Source: Entophlyctis helioformis (Eukaryota > Chytridiomycota > Chytridiomycetes > Chytridiales > Chytriomycetaceae). Taken from it: 64,000 bases of DNA. The notes under the pieces are model-generated. The model worked only from the letters and a program-made list of their open reading frames with translations, did not search any database and was not told where the DNA came from. A program made the position numbers and the translations under genes. The stretch lies in contig JAHLKH010000002.1 in assembly GCA_025526915.1 (NCBI GenBank), positions 124,001-188,000 of the forward strand, in the 5' to 3' direction. Positions 1 through 13,193 of the stretch are shown in pieces. Positions within the stretch are counted from its first letter, which is position 1. Each line of letters opens with the position of its first letter.

Positions 1-2001
1 GCTTGACATCTTCCTGGGAGAGATGGACAACATCAGCGCCTTGCTTGCCTTGCCGGGCCTTGGGGTGAACAAGAATGCAGTCGCGATGTAGCCAGCAGCT
101 GCATTGCAATCCAATCAAACACAGAATGCCAAGTCAGTCATACAGCACACACCAAGCAATGTCATGCATGTGTACCTTGTGGTGGTTGTGCCAACAGCTG
201 TGCTGCTGTCAATGGCATGTAGGGATGGACAGTCAGTAGAGTGTTGTGCATGCAAATGCATCTGTGCCACCATGCTATGACCAGTCAAACAAAATCTTGC
301 CTCTGCGCTGGTGCATCACCTGATGGGCTGCTGTGACTGGGTGGGGATGTGGTCTCACCAACAGAGCTTCCTGATTCATCGTGGTGGACAAAAACGCCAA
401 AGGCGTTCAGGAAGCTCTTGGTGAGAGCCACACCACCATCCAGCAACAACAGATCCTTGCAGTATGCGTCCTTGATTGCATTTGCAAATGCAACTGCCTT
501 GTCGCGGTCATGGAGGTGGGCACAGTAGTCGACCGGCTTGATGCCTGCCTTTCTGGCCGCGGCCTCGACAAACTTGTTGATGAACTTGACAGCGGCAGGT
601 AGACCTTCCATGTCATGGGAGTGGCAATGTGCATTAGTCATCATCACAACATGGATGGCAAGCAAGAGCAGAGTCATGCAATGAACATACCGCGACCGTA
701 GCAATCATGATAGTCATTCTTGGCCATGGAGGCAGCCAGCTGACATGCCAGGGGGAAGTTGTACAACCGTAAGGCTGCTGCAGTAGATGCAGCACCACTG
801 TAGTTGTACAATTGGACCTGGCTGACACGTCCCTTCTGCATGCATGTCAGGATGACAGGGCAGCATCCAGTACAATGCACAACCAGGTCCGAGTCCCCAG
901 CAATGACAGCCATTGGCATGCCATTGCTGGGATGCAGGTTGTCAGCCATTGATCATAAACAACAGATACCATGGTGATGAATACCTTGGCTCGCGTGCAT
1001 AGAGGGCAGCCTTGCGGGCGATGCAGACATCCGACTCGTTGTCACACTGATGGACAGTGTGTTGCGATGATGGGCCGAGGATTGCCGCGATTGCCTCAGC
1101 AATGTTCTTCTTGTCTGACCGTGTAAGAGTGAAGGAGCCAAGTAGTGCCTTTCTCTCCTTCCTGTAGCATCAACTAAAAGTTAGAATCATGTGTATGAAG
1201 CACAAAGAGGCAGACATACCAAGACAAACGTCCAGACCGTCCATGCTTGCGGCGCCAGTAGATGGATCGCTGGATGGCGGCCACTGATTGAAGTACTCGA
1301 AGAGCACGGCTGCTATATGCACGCTTGATTCCCGTCTCGGCAAGCCTGCCATCAACATGGAACTGTAGGACCCGCCCGTCACCGACCGACTTGAGAAACG
1401 TCTTGAGAACAGGTGCAACGATTGTCACCCACTCATCAACAGACGACGGCCGGTGGAAAGCGGCCAGCCCACGTAGCGCTCCATAGAAGATGCTCAGGGC
1501 ATCAACATGTATGACACTGGATGCACTCATGTGTGGTTGCAGCAGTGGTGGTGGTCGTGGCGGTTGTGGTGGCAGTTGTATCCGAGGTGCCGGTAGAAGG
1601 GCTGGCCGCTGATGCAGAGGAGTTGGCAGCGGATACAGCCGACGGAAAGCTGGTGGCCGCAGAGGTGCCGTCAGAAGTGACGGCAGATGGGGCAGCAGAG
1701 GTGGTGGTGGCAGCAGAGGAGGCAGTGGCAACCGTAGGTGTCGAAACGGCGATGCTGGCAGCTGTGGCTGCCTTGGATACAAATCCAGCAGTGATGGTGG
1801 CTGCAGCAGCGACGGTCGAGGAGTTGCACTGGTGTCGTCCACAGCGATGTCGTCGACGTCCATGTCGTCGATGGCAGGGTCGCCGTGTTGCTTGACCTCT
1901 CCGAGTACCGTGGAAAGTGCGTCGGACAAGCTTGCACCGTCGCCGAACACGATGACGTAGCCAAACTCCTTGAGGAGTCGCAGCCAGTCAGGGACTCCCA
2001 T
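1..2001 (-). CDS. FEN1/XPG-family nuclease, copy 1 (3' end beyond window)
   Basis: Structure-specific nuclease-like gene reading leftward off the window. The start at 2001 is chosen because it gives an XPG-type N-terminus, MGVPDWLRLLKEFG. Exons: 2001-1220, 1161-985, 926-691 and 604 to about 300, with a further coding piece near 1-80. FEN/XPG acidic motifs appear in order: IHVDALSIFYG, FHVDGRLAETGIKR, DNESDVCIARKA, AGDSDLVVHC and NDYHDCYGRG. The last is followed across an intron by a GLPAAVKFI helix-hairpin-like segment. A proline/leucine-rich insert of roughly 100 residues lies between the MGV helix and the first aspartate motif; it is absent from copy 2 (53917-62525). Every visible splice junction keeps frame, so this copy looks intact as far as it is seen. 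Substrate is unknown. Location in a dispersed family beside a Fanzor gene suggests a mobile-element passenger (inference). Confidence 0.72.
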
Positions 2002-2520
2002 GCTGCAGCGAGCAGTGTTGAGAGCGTCTGGGTGTGTGCACAGGCGGCGTGGATGTCGGTGGTCGGTATCAGCATGCAGAGCGTGCAGGGCGTGCAAGGA
2101 CATGCAACAGCCAGCAAGCAGAGACTTACGAGCTGGCTTGCTGGGCAAGAGGGCCGAGCGGTTGTGGGATGGGCAAGGTGCAACAAGCGGCGGCGGTCGT
2201 GCTGGCCTGTGTGCACTTGGCTGGCTGGGCGAGTGGTGGTGTCGTTGAACGAGAGGGCAAGCGGCGAGTAGCGGCGATGTGCTTGCTGCTGCTGGCTGGC
2301 TGAGCGGCGAGTGAGTGCGAGGTCGGTGGTGCGACGAGCGACAACAAGCAGGCCTGTGTGTGTGCACAGGTCGGTGGTGCCAAGCAGCAAGCAGCGTTGC
2401 TGATGCAACAGCAGCTGCAGAACGAGAGCAGCGGAGAAAACGGGCAAGTTTGAGCAAGTCGCCGTTGCTGGTTTGCTGATGGCGGCGGTGGGCAGCGTCG
2501 TACGGCACTCAGTGCCGCTG

Positions 2521-2650
2521 TTGCTGTGCTCGCATCGCGCAGTGTCTGAACCTTGCAAGGGCTCTCTCGATCGACCAATCACAGCGATCCCACCAAGATT
2601 GACCAATCACAGCGATTCCATCAAGATCGACCAATCACAGCGATCCCACC
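2521..2650. promoter_or_regulatory. Shared upstream block with three CCAAT boxes (copy 1)
   Basis: Three units of about 28 bp each contain GACCAATCACAGCGAT; the CCAAT cores are at 2575-2579, 2603-2607 and 2631-2635. A 26-bp stretch at 2521-2546 is identical to 62783-62808 upstream of copy 2, which also carries three CCAAT boxes at the same spacing. The block lies between the minus-strand nuclease gene and the divergent gene at 2686, so it may be a bidirectional promoter (CCAAT boxes bind the HAP/NF-Y complex), the end of a mobile element, or both. Confidence 0.6.
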
Positions 2651-2685
2651 ACCAGTGGCAGTGGCGCTCTGGCGACAGAGTTGGA

Positions 2686-4434
2686 ATGGACGAGCAACAG
2701 CCACAACATGCCGCCATGCACCAGCAGGACGACATGGACGCAGCAGCCGCCACAGAGCCAGCTCCCAGTCAAGCAGACCCACAGGCCATCGACCCAACGG
2801 GGAAGATTCTGGACTATGGCTTGGGCTTCCACCGCGACGACGGTTTATTCGACAGCATGACTCTGGAGGACGAGAAGAACCAAATATACTCGCTGCTGCC
2901 ACTCATCAAGCTCACAGATGGCCCGCGTAAAGGCGTCATATGCATCCAAGTGTCTCACCTCCCCTTGGTTCTGACAAGCTTCGTGCCAAGATGACTTGAC
3001 AACAACGTCCCTGCTTTTGCCATCAAGGTGGAACTTGGCGGCCATGAAGTATAGGTGGTGCTTCTCAAAGACATTGACAAGCTTCTTGTCAAGCTCTCGT
3101 GCCTCATAGATCCCAGCAATCCTGACATCGTGATGCATGGCATTGCATCCGATCCCTCGTTCAAGAGCAGCGTCCTCCAACTCCTTGAGCACTATGCAAA
3201 GTACCGCGATCATCACAAGGTAAGTCTGATCACCCACAACGCACAATAAGCAGTGCAATCACTCCAAACCTCACACGACAGTTTGCCGAGACGAGCGTCT
3301 TTGCAGCAGCCAACAACCAGAATCTGGGCATGCTTGCGACACTTGATCCAAAAGCAGAGTTTGCAGTCCCAGAAGGAGCGACCTTTACGCACCTGTATGG
3401 TCGTGTGCTTACGTCCTATCCCGTGGAGCAAGTAAGCCTACAAGCATGCAGACAACACACTATCCTTGACGATCAGCACTAACCATTGCATGGGACACAG
3501 CTGTCTAACGCGTGGCGAGACAGTTTACGACGGACTGGAAAGGGCCGGAATGACAAGCCAGACCTGGAAGAGTTCATGTCAGTCGCGCGACAGATGCAAC
3601 TCATCTTCAAGATCAGGTCGATGGACGTTGAGGAGCGCGGATTCCTTGTTGAGCCATCCTGCAAATGCCGGTAGGATGTTCTCATAGGATGTGTATGCAC
3701 TGATCGCACAGCAGACTGACTGCACAAACAGCACATACACATCCTACGACAAATCATACAACATCTTTGTATGGGGATCCATCAGCGATCCCGTCTGGAA
3801 AGAGTATGCTGTCTACACAAAGGCAGCCAGGACAGAGGTTGAGAAACGTGTGAGCAGAATTGCTGCAGGCATTCTCTGTGTATCGCCTCGACAGTTCTCA
3901 AAGTCAGATCAATCCAAGTGCGAGGCCTTACAGCAGCTCGACGATACGCAGCAGCTCAACAATACGCCGAGTGATCCATCCATGACCTTGTTGGTGAGCT
4001 CGTCTGCCTCTTGTGTGATGGCTGTCAACAGTTGCGACTCTGTTGACACTGTGTGCCTTGACAAGCTCGACGACGGCAAGGACCTTACGGACGAGCCTGG
4101 ACAGCCAGCCGTTGCTGTAGCTGCCACGCCAACAGCCAGCCGCCAAAGAGCACCAAGCAAGCGGAAGAGAGCAGCAGCAGCAGATGCCAGTGCGTCTGTG
4201 TCGGCTGTGACGTCGCCCGTTCGGACATTGCAGCAGGCAGCCCCAGCAGCACGCACAAGAGCGCCGACTGGACGCAGAGGGCCAACAGCCGCAACAGGCA
4301 GTAGCAGGACAGTCCTTGGTGACACTACCAACACGCAGGCAACTGCTGCCCCTGGGACGGGCTCAGCAGTCCACAAGCCAGCGCCAAAGCGACCACGACT
4401 TGAGAAGGCATCGGCTGCTGGCCGCTCAGAGTGA
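2686..4434 (+). CDS. Uncharacterised basic, probably nuclear protein
   Basis: I do not recognise the family. Five exons with in-frame junctions (2686-2949, 3055-3219, 3282-3431, 3501-3670, 3732-4434) give about 483 residues. The N-terminal three quarters looks globular (for example DYGLGFHRDDGLFDSMTLED and FVWGSISDPVWKEYAVY). The last 150 residues are rich in Ala, Thr, Pro and Arg, with basic clusters PSKRKRAA and PKRPRLEK that resemble nuclear localisation signals. It starts within 55 bp of the third CCAAT box of the block at 2521-2650, divergent from nuclease copy 1. The first intron (2950-3053) is the least certain junction. A transposon-related origin is possible, but copy 2 has no homologue of it alongside, which argues for a host gene. 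Confidence 0.6.
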
Positions 4435-4595
4435 CTGGGAATCCGGACAAGAATATGAAATTGGATTCAAAAAGATTGGAAATTGGATGCCAAATTGAAC
4501 AAAATTCGAGGCAAACCAGCCGGCCAATCAGGTGCCGGCGCACGGTGCTCTATGGGAACGAAATCAATTACCCCCCCCTCCATGGCTATCGGCCC

Positions 4596-7500
4596 ATGGA
4601 CAGCAGACCCGCATCGCAGCCTGTGCCCGTGCCCGTGCCTGTGGCAGCAGACGGCAACGGCGACGGCAGCAACGTCTCGCCCGCCACGCCCAAGCAGCAC
4701 CGCCCGCCCCGCACGTCGTCGCTGCCCTCCAGCTCGTCGCTGTCCGCCGGCCTCGCTGCACGCACACCGCCCACACACGCACATGCCACCGCACACGCCG
4801 CCACGTTGGACTCTGTCGACCTTGGCCTCGAGCTCGCCTCCCATCCCGCCCTCCTCGCCCTCTCCTCGTCCGCCTCTTCCACCACCACCACCACCACCAC
4901 CACCACCTCGTCGTCGTCGTCGTTGCAACCACCACCACCACCCGCCGCCCACATGCACCTGCTCGCAAGCCAGCAGGCGCTGCTCGCGCTGCCCGTGTCG
5001 CGCTCCATGACCGCCATCGGCCGCCCCGACGCGGCGTTCTTTGCCCGCCACGTCTTCATGACCCATCCGACCGACCCGTGCCTGCTGCTGTCGGTCCAGG
5101 GCATGCGGGCCGTGGTGAACAGGTGCGTGGAAGCCTGATCGTGTGCGTGATTGTATGCAGTGGACTGACACGGATCGGATGTGTATAGGAACCGGTTGTT
5201 TCTGCTGGGGCCGGTGCCGAGCGAGGACGAGCTGGTGCGGCAGTGGACGAGTCGTGACGCAGAAGGCGAGGTAGGGGGAGGGGGAGATGACGAGGGAAAG
5301 ACGCAGCGCGTGTCCAAACGCCGCACGCTATGGGACTCGTTTCCTGCGATCCGTAGTGGTAGCGGCAGTGGCGGCAGTGGCAGTGACGCAAGCGCGGCGG
5401 GAGAAGCAGCAGGACGAGAGCAAGACGCCGATGCGATGGATCTGCCCATCACACGGTATCCGTCGCTCGAGCTGTACAGTGCCGAGCGTATCGTGCATCA
5501 GCTGCAGTTGACCGACAAGGACGGCAACTGTTCCGGCAGCGCGAGTGTGCAGCTGCTGCTCATCAGCCGGCCGATCATGGACGACGACATGGAGCACCAG
5601 AGCTGGTCACCGCAGTCGCCGTCGCCGCCGCCCAAGCCCAACACAGAGTCCGTCGAGCAGCCTGCAACCGCGTCGACAGGGCCGATGGTCGATGCGTCTG
5701 AACCGCTCATCATACCGTTCATGGGCCGTGGTGCGATGCCGCCTGTTGTACGTGCACGGACCGTGTCACCGCCATCGCCGTCTGTACGGCCATCGCAGCT
5801 ATCGTCTGCCCTCGCGTCCACCGCACCACCACTGGCCACACCGTCCGCACCGTCCGCCGTGCCATCCGCCGCACAAGCCGCGTCAGCCGCGGCAGCCACA
5901 CTGCTCGCCCTGCCGTCGCAGGTGCTGGACACCATCAACCCGTTCACGGCGCTCCCGTCGCTGTTCAGTCGGCCCGACCAGCCGCCGCTGCCGCCCGTCG
6001 CCCACCGCCACGCGTCTCTCGCGACGTACACGCCGCTGCTGACGTTTATGGGGCTCATGCACGACGCCCGCTCGGCCATTATCCTGGCGCAGGCGCACCG
6101 GTTTGCCGGCGAGTTGGACAGCACGGTGTCGGCGCTTGATCCATCTGCCACTGCTGGATCCGGCGCTGGTGGATCTGGTGGTGTTGCTGGTGGTGCACTG
6201 CTTCCACTGGGCCGCAGTGTGAGTGGCGGTGGCGGTGGCGGTGGACGACGCACTTCGGAGATGCTGGCGGGCAAGGTGCATGGATATGTGGATGCCATGG
6301 CAGGCTTCCTGGCATCGATACGGTTTGTGCGCGTGCAAGGGGACGCGTACATGGCCGAGGTGCTTGACGGTCTCGAGACGTACCTGCTGGGCCGCCACCA
6401 TGACCTGTGAGTGTGTGCGTTTGTGAGAAGGCGAGCGCATGTGTTTGTGGAGAAAGTGGAGATTGGGGGCTGATGCAGGGATCTGCAGGATACTCGCAGT
6501 GTCAAGGGCCGAGGAGGAAGAGAGCGACGCGAGACTGTCGATTCGCTTGTCGGTGCTTGGGCTGACGTCGTTTGGGCTGGCCGAGCTCGGCGTGGACGGC
6601 ATCGTGGAAGACGACGCGTTTTGGCGTGCGGTCAAGGCCGCCGGTCTAGGTGAGAAGCGATCACTGTGGTGCGAGGGCATGGCCGTGTGTGGATGCCGCC
6701 ACTCACTCACTCACACTCACACACATACACACGACAGAGTTGTTGCGGTTTGAGCGCGAGATCGTGCCTGCGCGTATGATTGAGCGACTGATACAAGTGC
6801 ACGGCCACTTGGTGGGTACGTGGCAGATACAGCGACTCAGGCAGGGACACTGGACACTGGAGACTGGACGCTGGACACTGGACGCAACGCCACGTGGGCA
6901 TGCTAACACGCGTGCATTGCATGGCCAGACTACATCACGGGGCTGCAGCAACGGGATGCCAGCGCGAGCACCACATTGGACGGCGCCACGTCGGCACAGA
7001 TCACCAATGCCGACACGCTGCTGGGGCTCCTCATTTTTGTCGTGTTCAAGTACGTCCCGCTACCTGCCTGCCTGCGTGTCTACCTGCCTGCCACACACAT
7101 TCACACATTCACGCATACACAACTCACACGCACGCATGGCTGTCCAGATCACGGCCGACGCGGCTCGTATCGGCCCTTCGGTACACGCAGCTGTACCGCC
7201 ACCCGTCGCTGCTGGACGGCCAGGCGTCGTACTGCCTCGTCAACCTGGACGCCGCCGTGAGCTACCTGTGCACCGCACTCGACCTGTCGCTCTTTGATCT
7301 CCCGGCCGACGTCCTTGACAGGTGAGGTCATGGCAAGAGTGGTGCTGTGACGCGTCATCTCATTCTAACACGCCACGCCACGCCAGTTTATCGACACCGG
7401 CACCCACACAAACACAGGCACAAACACAAGCACAGGCACAGGCACTGACAAATGGCCGACATGGCCGGTCAGGCTCGCTGCCCATCACGTTCGCAGGCCC

Positions 7501-8053
7501 CTCGGCGGCGATGCTGTTTTCGGGGATCTCTGCCGTGGGCGGCGATGTGCACAAGGCCGTGACTCGGCTATGGACATCCCGGCCATCCCCATCGCCATCG
7601 CCATCACCCGTGCCCGCGCCAACCGCCGCCATGTCCATGTCCATGCCCGTACCAGCCGTACCTGTTGCCAAGACAGGCAGTGCGGATAGCATGGGCAGCA
7701 TGGGCAGTGTGGGCGGTATGGGCGTGCGGCCGCCACGCACATCGTCGCGCTCGGCAGCCTCGTCGCCGGCTTCGTCGGCCGCGTCGGTCGACACGCGCGC
7801 GTGGGGGCATCTGGCACCCACATCGGTGCCTGCCGGGCTACCTGCGACGACAGCGACAGAGACAGCGGACACGGACACAGACACGACCGCGGCGTCGCTG
7901 CTGCCTTCGGCTGGTGACCACGATGCCGTGTCGCCAGCAGCGTCCGACACATCGACGTTCAGCGACCGGTTCCGCGAGTCCCTGCGCGGCCGCAGCAAGA
8001 GCAAGAGCCCCGTGCGGGACCCGTCGCCGACGCCGTCGCCATCACGGCGCTAG
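4596..8053 (+). CDS. VPS9-domain Rab GEF
   Basis: Probable guanine-nucleotide exchange factor for Rab5-type GTPases in endosomal traffic. Seven exons (4596-5122, 5189-6406, 6489-6649, 6738-6815, 6929-7049, 7148-7321, 7387-8053) splice in frame to about 981 residues. The VPS9 core spans exons 3-6: a helical segment DDAFWRAVKAAG, then ADTLLGLLIFVVFK, then YCLVNLDAAVSYLCTAL, the usual VPS9 order. Sequence before it is low complexity with a Thr run (nine or so ACC codons near 4881) and Ser/Pro stretches. The tail is Ser/Ala/Thr rich with SPVRDPSPTPSPSRR, typical of phosphorylated disordered ends. No ankyrin, RCC1 or CUE domain was recognised, so the subfamily is open. It converges on the DAHP synthase gene with 118 bp between stop codons. 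Confidence 0.8.
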
Positions 8054-8171
8054 CCAGTCACGCCACCCGCCACCCGCCACCCTTTACGCAGCCGACTCCA
8101 AAACGCACAAGACTTTATTAAAGTGGGATGTTTGCAATCGTCTAGTGCACCGACGCGCCGATGCCAGAGAG

Positions 8172-10044
<1,873 letters not shown>

Positions 10045-10249
10045 GAGTGGGTGAGTGGGTGAGTGTTGGTGGAAGTTGGTGAGTTGGTGAGTGGAAGACA
10101 ATTGGTTGGTTGGTTGGTTGGTTGCACACACGTCACGTGAGAGTGCACGTGACTTGTAGATGGCTTGAACCGCACACCACGGTCACTCTGCCCACGGTCA
10201 CTCTGCCCACGGTCACTCTGCCCACTCACTCTGCCCACTCACTCGCATC
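10045..10249. promoter_or_regulatory. Divergent promoter with 15-bp tandem repeat
   Basis: Only 205 bp separate the divergent ATGs of DAHP synthase (10044, minus) and the sorting nexin (10250, plus). It holds GGTT repeats (about 10103-10121), two CACGTGA motifs (about 10133-10152) and three exact 15-bp units of CCACGGTCACTCTGC at 10178-10222, followed by two shorter degenerate units to 10247. The repeats sit directly against the sorting-nexin start codon, so they are probably in its 5' leader. Confidence 0.6.
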
Positions 10250-13130
10250 ATGGAACCCGATCTCGACCCGTGGGGCTCTGCCGCCGTGTGGGCAGACTCG
10301 CCTTCGACCACGCAGCCAACTCAACAGACGCCTTTGAACACGCAGCCCACTCAGCCCACGCAGCAGACGCCTACGACCACGCAGCCAACTCAGCACGACG
10401 AGCCGCTCATCCCGCCCGCTGCATCCGCCTACTACTCGGGCCACGCTGCCGATCGGGCCTCGGCACTCGAGTCTGCATCTGCACTCGAGTCTGCGTCTGC
10501 ATCTGCATCTGCGTCTGCCCCCTGCACGCCCTCGCTCGACTCGCCTGCGCCGTTTCCGCACCACAACCACAACAACTCGTCGCCCACGTCTGGCACCCTC
10601 GCAGGCACCCTCGCAGGCGCTCTTGCAGATGCAGGCACTCGTGCAGATGCAGACCCCCTCGCTCGCACAGACCCTCGCCCCTCGCAGCTGCGCTACTTTG
10701 ACGACGTCTTTGACTCGTCCACAGACCTCGCCCACCCGGACCCTGCTGATGCCCTGCACGAGTCCCTCTCGACCTTGGGCTTCAACTCGGTCAGCCAGTC
10801 TGCTCCGTCGACGTCGGCCACTACTGCCCCGACGGCCACTACTGCCACTCCAACGCCTGCCACAGCTGCCTCGGCTGCCGCGCCTGCCTCGCTCCGCCCC
10901 GTGGCCGCTCTGCAGGCGCCCCTCATCCCAACACTCGCGCCGACCCTTGCTGCCACGCCTGGGATCTGGCCCTCAATACGCATCGTCGACATCCGCTTCC
11001 GGCCCTGTCCACCACCCGCTCTCCGCCGTCGTCCACGATCCGCTGCTGAGCGGCCTGCTTGGCATCGAGGCTCCTGCTCCTGCCTCGACCCCTCCACATG
11101 CAGCTACTCCTACTCCTGCTCCTACTCCTGCCCTGCTCCTGCTCGGCCACTCAGCGCGCTACAAACACCGCTGATCCCCATCAAGCAGCCGCAGCCTTGG
11201 CTCACCAGTGCACCCAGCCCGTCTCATCTGCTGTCGTCCAGTGCCGACAATGCATCCACCCGCCCCATGCCCCCCTCGGACAGCTCGTCCCACTCGGACG
11301 ACGATCAGCCACTTCGCCCAAGATCCGCTGCCCGCGACCCGCTCTTTGACCCGCTGCTCTCGCCGTCCCACCCCAGAGACCGCGGCACCGTCAACGACAA
11401 CGACAATGACAACGACAGCAACAACGCCAACACGCCCTCGTCGTCCGCCGTCAACTCGCCTTTCCGCGGCCCGTCCTCTTCTGCCACGCCGTCCATCGCC
11501 CCCGTCGTGTCCACGCACCTGTACGGCTCGCTGCCCGTGTACGCGTTCGAGGTGCGCGTCGCTGAGCCGTTCAAGGTCGGCGAGGCCCTGTCGTCGCACA
11601 TTGCCTACAAGATCCGCACAAAGACCACGTCGCCCGAGTACCGCAACGCAGAGTTTGTCGTCAACCGCCGCTTCAGAGACTTTTTGTGGCTGTACAACCA
11701 GCTCGTGGCCCGCTTCCCCGGCGTCATTGTGCCGCCCGTCCCGGAGAAGCACGCCATTGGTAACGAGTCTGTGCAGTCTGTCCGGCTGCCGCGAGTGCAC
11801 TGACACGCCACCCATTTGGAATGCAATGCAATCCTGCAATGCTATGCAAACGACAGGTCGCTTCCAGGAAGAGTTTGTCGAGGGCCGCCGTGCTGCCCTT
11901 GAGCGCTTCATCCAAAAAGTCGTTGCGCATCCGATCCTGCAGTCGGACGCGGACCTGCGGCTCTTTCTCGAGTCCGAGACGTTCTCGTCCGATGTGAGTG
12001 CTTGACCTTGGCTAGGCGTTGGCTGGTGATGCATGGCCACACCCCACTCACCGCCCTCCATCTTGCCCGCCCTTGGGTAACGGAAACAGAAAAAGACGGA
12101 CCGCAAGACGGGCTTCATGAGCGCCTTTTCCGAGACCACACCGCAGGTCAACCAGCCGTTCCCCAAGGTGCCCGACAATGACGCCGAGCTCGAGCGGCGC
12201 CGGCAGCTGGCCGAGGCCCACGAGATGCAGCTCAAGTCTCTGGCCAAGTCGATCGAGCTGCTCATCAAGCAACGGCGCGACCTGGCGCTCGCGGTGCTCG
12301 AGATGGGTGACAGCCTCGCCAGCCTCGCCAACATTGAGCGCAGCCCGACGCTCGCGAGCAAGCTGGTGCGGCTCGGCACGATCCACAAGACGATCCGCGA
12401 GCTGCACGACAAGCAGGCCAAGGACGACCTCGGGCATATCTTCCTGACGGTGGACGAGCACATTCGCGTCGTTGGGTCGGTCAAGGTCGCGTATGCGGCG
12501 CGCGCCAAGGCGTATGCGAGCCTGATGGCTGCTGAGGCCAACCTTGTCAAGCGCAATGACGCGCTGGCCAAGCTCGAGTCGTCGAGCAAGATCCGCACGG
12601 ACAAGGTGGCCGTGGCCAAGCTCGAGGCACGCGATGTAAGAGGATGTCGTGGAATGTCGTGGGATGTCCTGGGATGTGTATGGGACATGCGGCTCATTGC
12701 AGATGAACGGAATCGGATGTGATCGGATGTGCAGGCACAACAGCAGGTGGAGGACTTGTCACGCGGGTTCCAGAACATGACGGGGCTGCTCATCCGCGAG
12801 CTGGACCGGCTGGACAAGGAGAAGACGGCCGACTTTAGCGAGTCGATGAAGCAGTTTCTGACGTCGCTGATGCAGACGCAGCAGCAGGTGAGCGTGGCCG
12901 TGGATCGCTGTGCGGGTGGCTGGCTTGGACTGACAGGATGACATACGATGCCATATGATGCCATACAATGTCATGCGGTGAACGGCCGCTAGATCATTGC
13001 GGCTTGGGAATCGTACTTTGTGCCGATCGAGGGCGAGGCGGCCGTGGGCGGGGCGGCCGTGGGCGGGGCAGGCGGCCAGCTGCTGGATGCCGGCCAAGGG
13101 AGTCTGCTGCCGAACGGGGCCGCCGCGTGA
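10250..13130 (+). CDS. PX-BAR sorting nexin (Vps5/SNX1-like)
   Basis: Predicted endosomal membrane-binding subunit of the retromer pathway. Five exons (10250-11759, 11857-11993, 12090-12635, 12735-12887, 12993-13130) give 827 residues. The first 420 are low complexity (Thr/Gln/Pro/Ser, Asn-Asp runs). The PX domain follows (FEVRVAEPFKVGEALSSHIAY, then FVVNRRFRDFLWLYNQLVARFPGV and PPVPEKHAIG), continuing in exon 2 with FVEGRRAALERFIQKVVAHP. The C-terminal half is a long helical BAR region with FSETTPQVNQPF, the YAARAKAY segment and AWESYFVPIEGE at the end. Domain order and length fit Vps5/SNX1/SNX2. The long disordered N-terminus also resembles Vps5. Exon junctions are all in frame with GT-AG borders. 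Confidence 0.9.
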
Positions 13131-13193
13131 GTGCCGCGGTGGCGATTAAAGCGATCAACATCCGCCACGTTTGATTCGATTCGTTAAGCTTCA

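Noticed and set aside
2002..2508. Upstream in-frame extension of nuclease copy 1, including TLRDASTATA shared with copy 2
   Set aside because: The similarity is at the nucleotide level in a noncoding block. The XPG-like N-terminus begins at the ATG at 2001, and the upstream residues are low complexity.
2845..3258. Minus-strand frame of 137 codons under the gene at 2686-4434
   Set aside because: The plus strand has consistent GTAAGT/AG junctions and in-frame exons on both sides of it, so this is antisense.
4467..5452. Gly/Trp-rich and Val-rich antisense frames opposite the Thr run
   Set aside because: Created by CCA/CAC trinucleotide repeats in the VPS9 gene's first exon.
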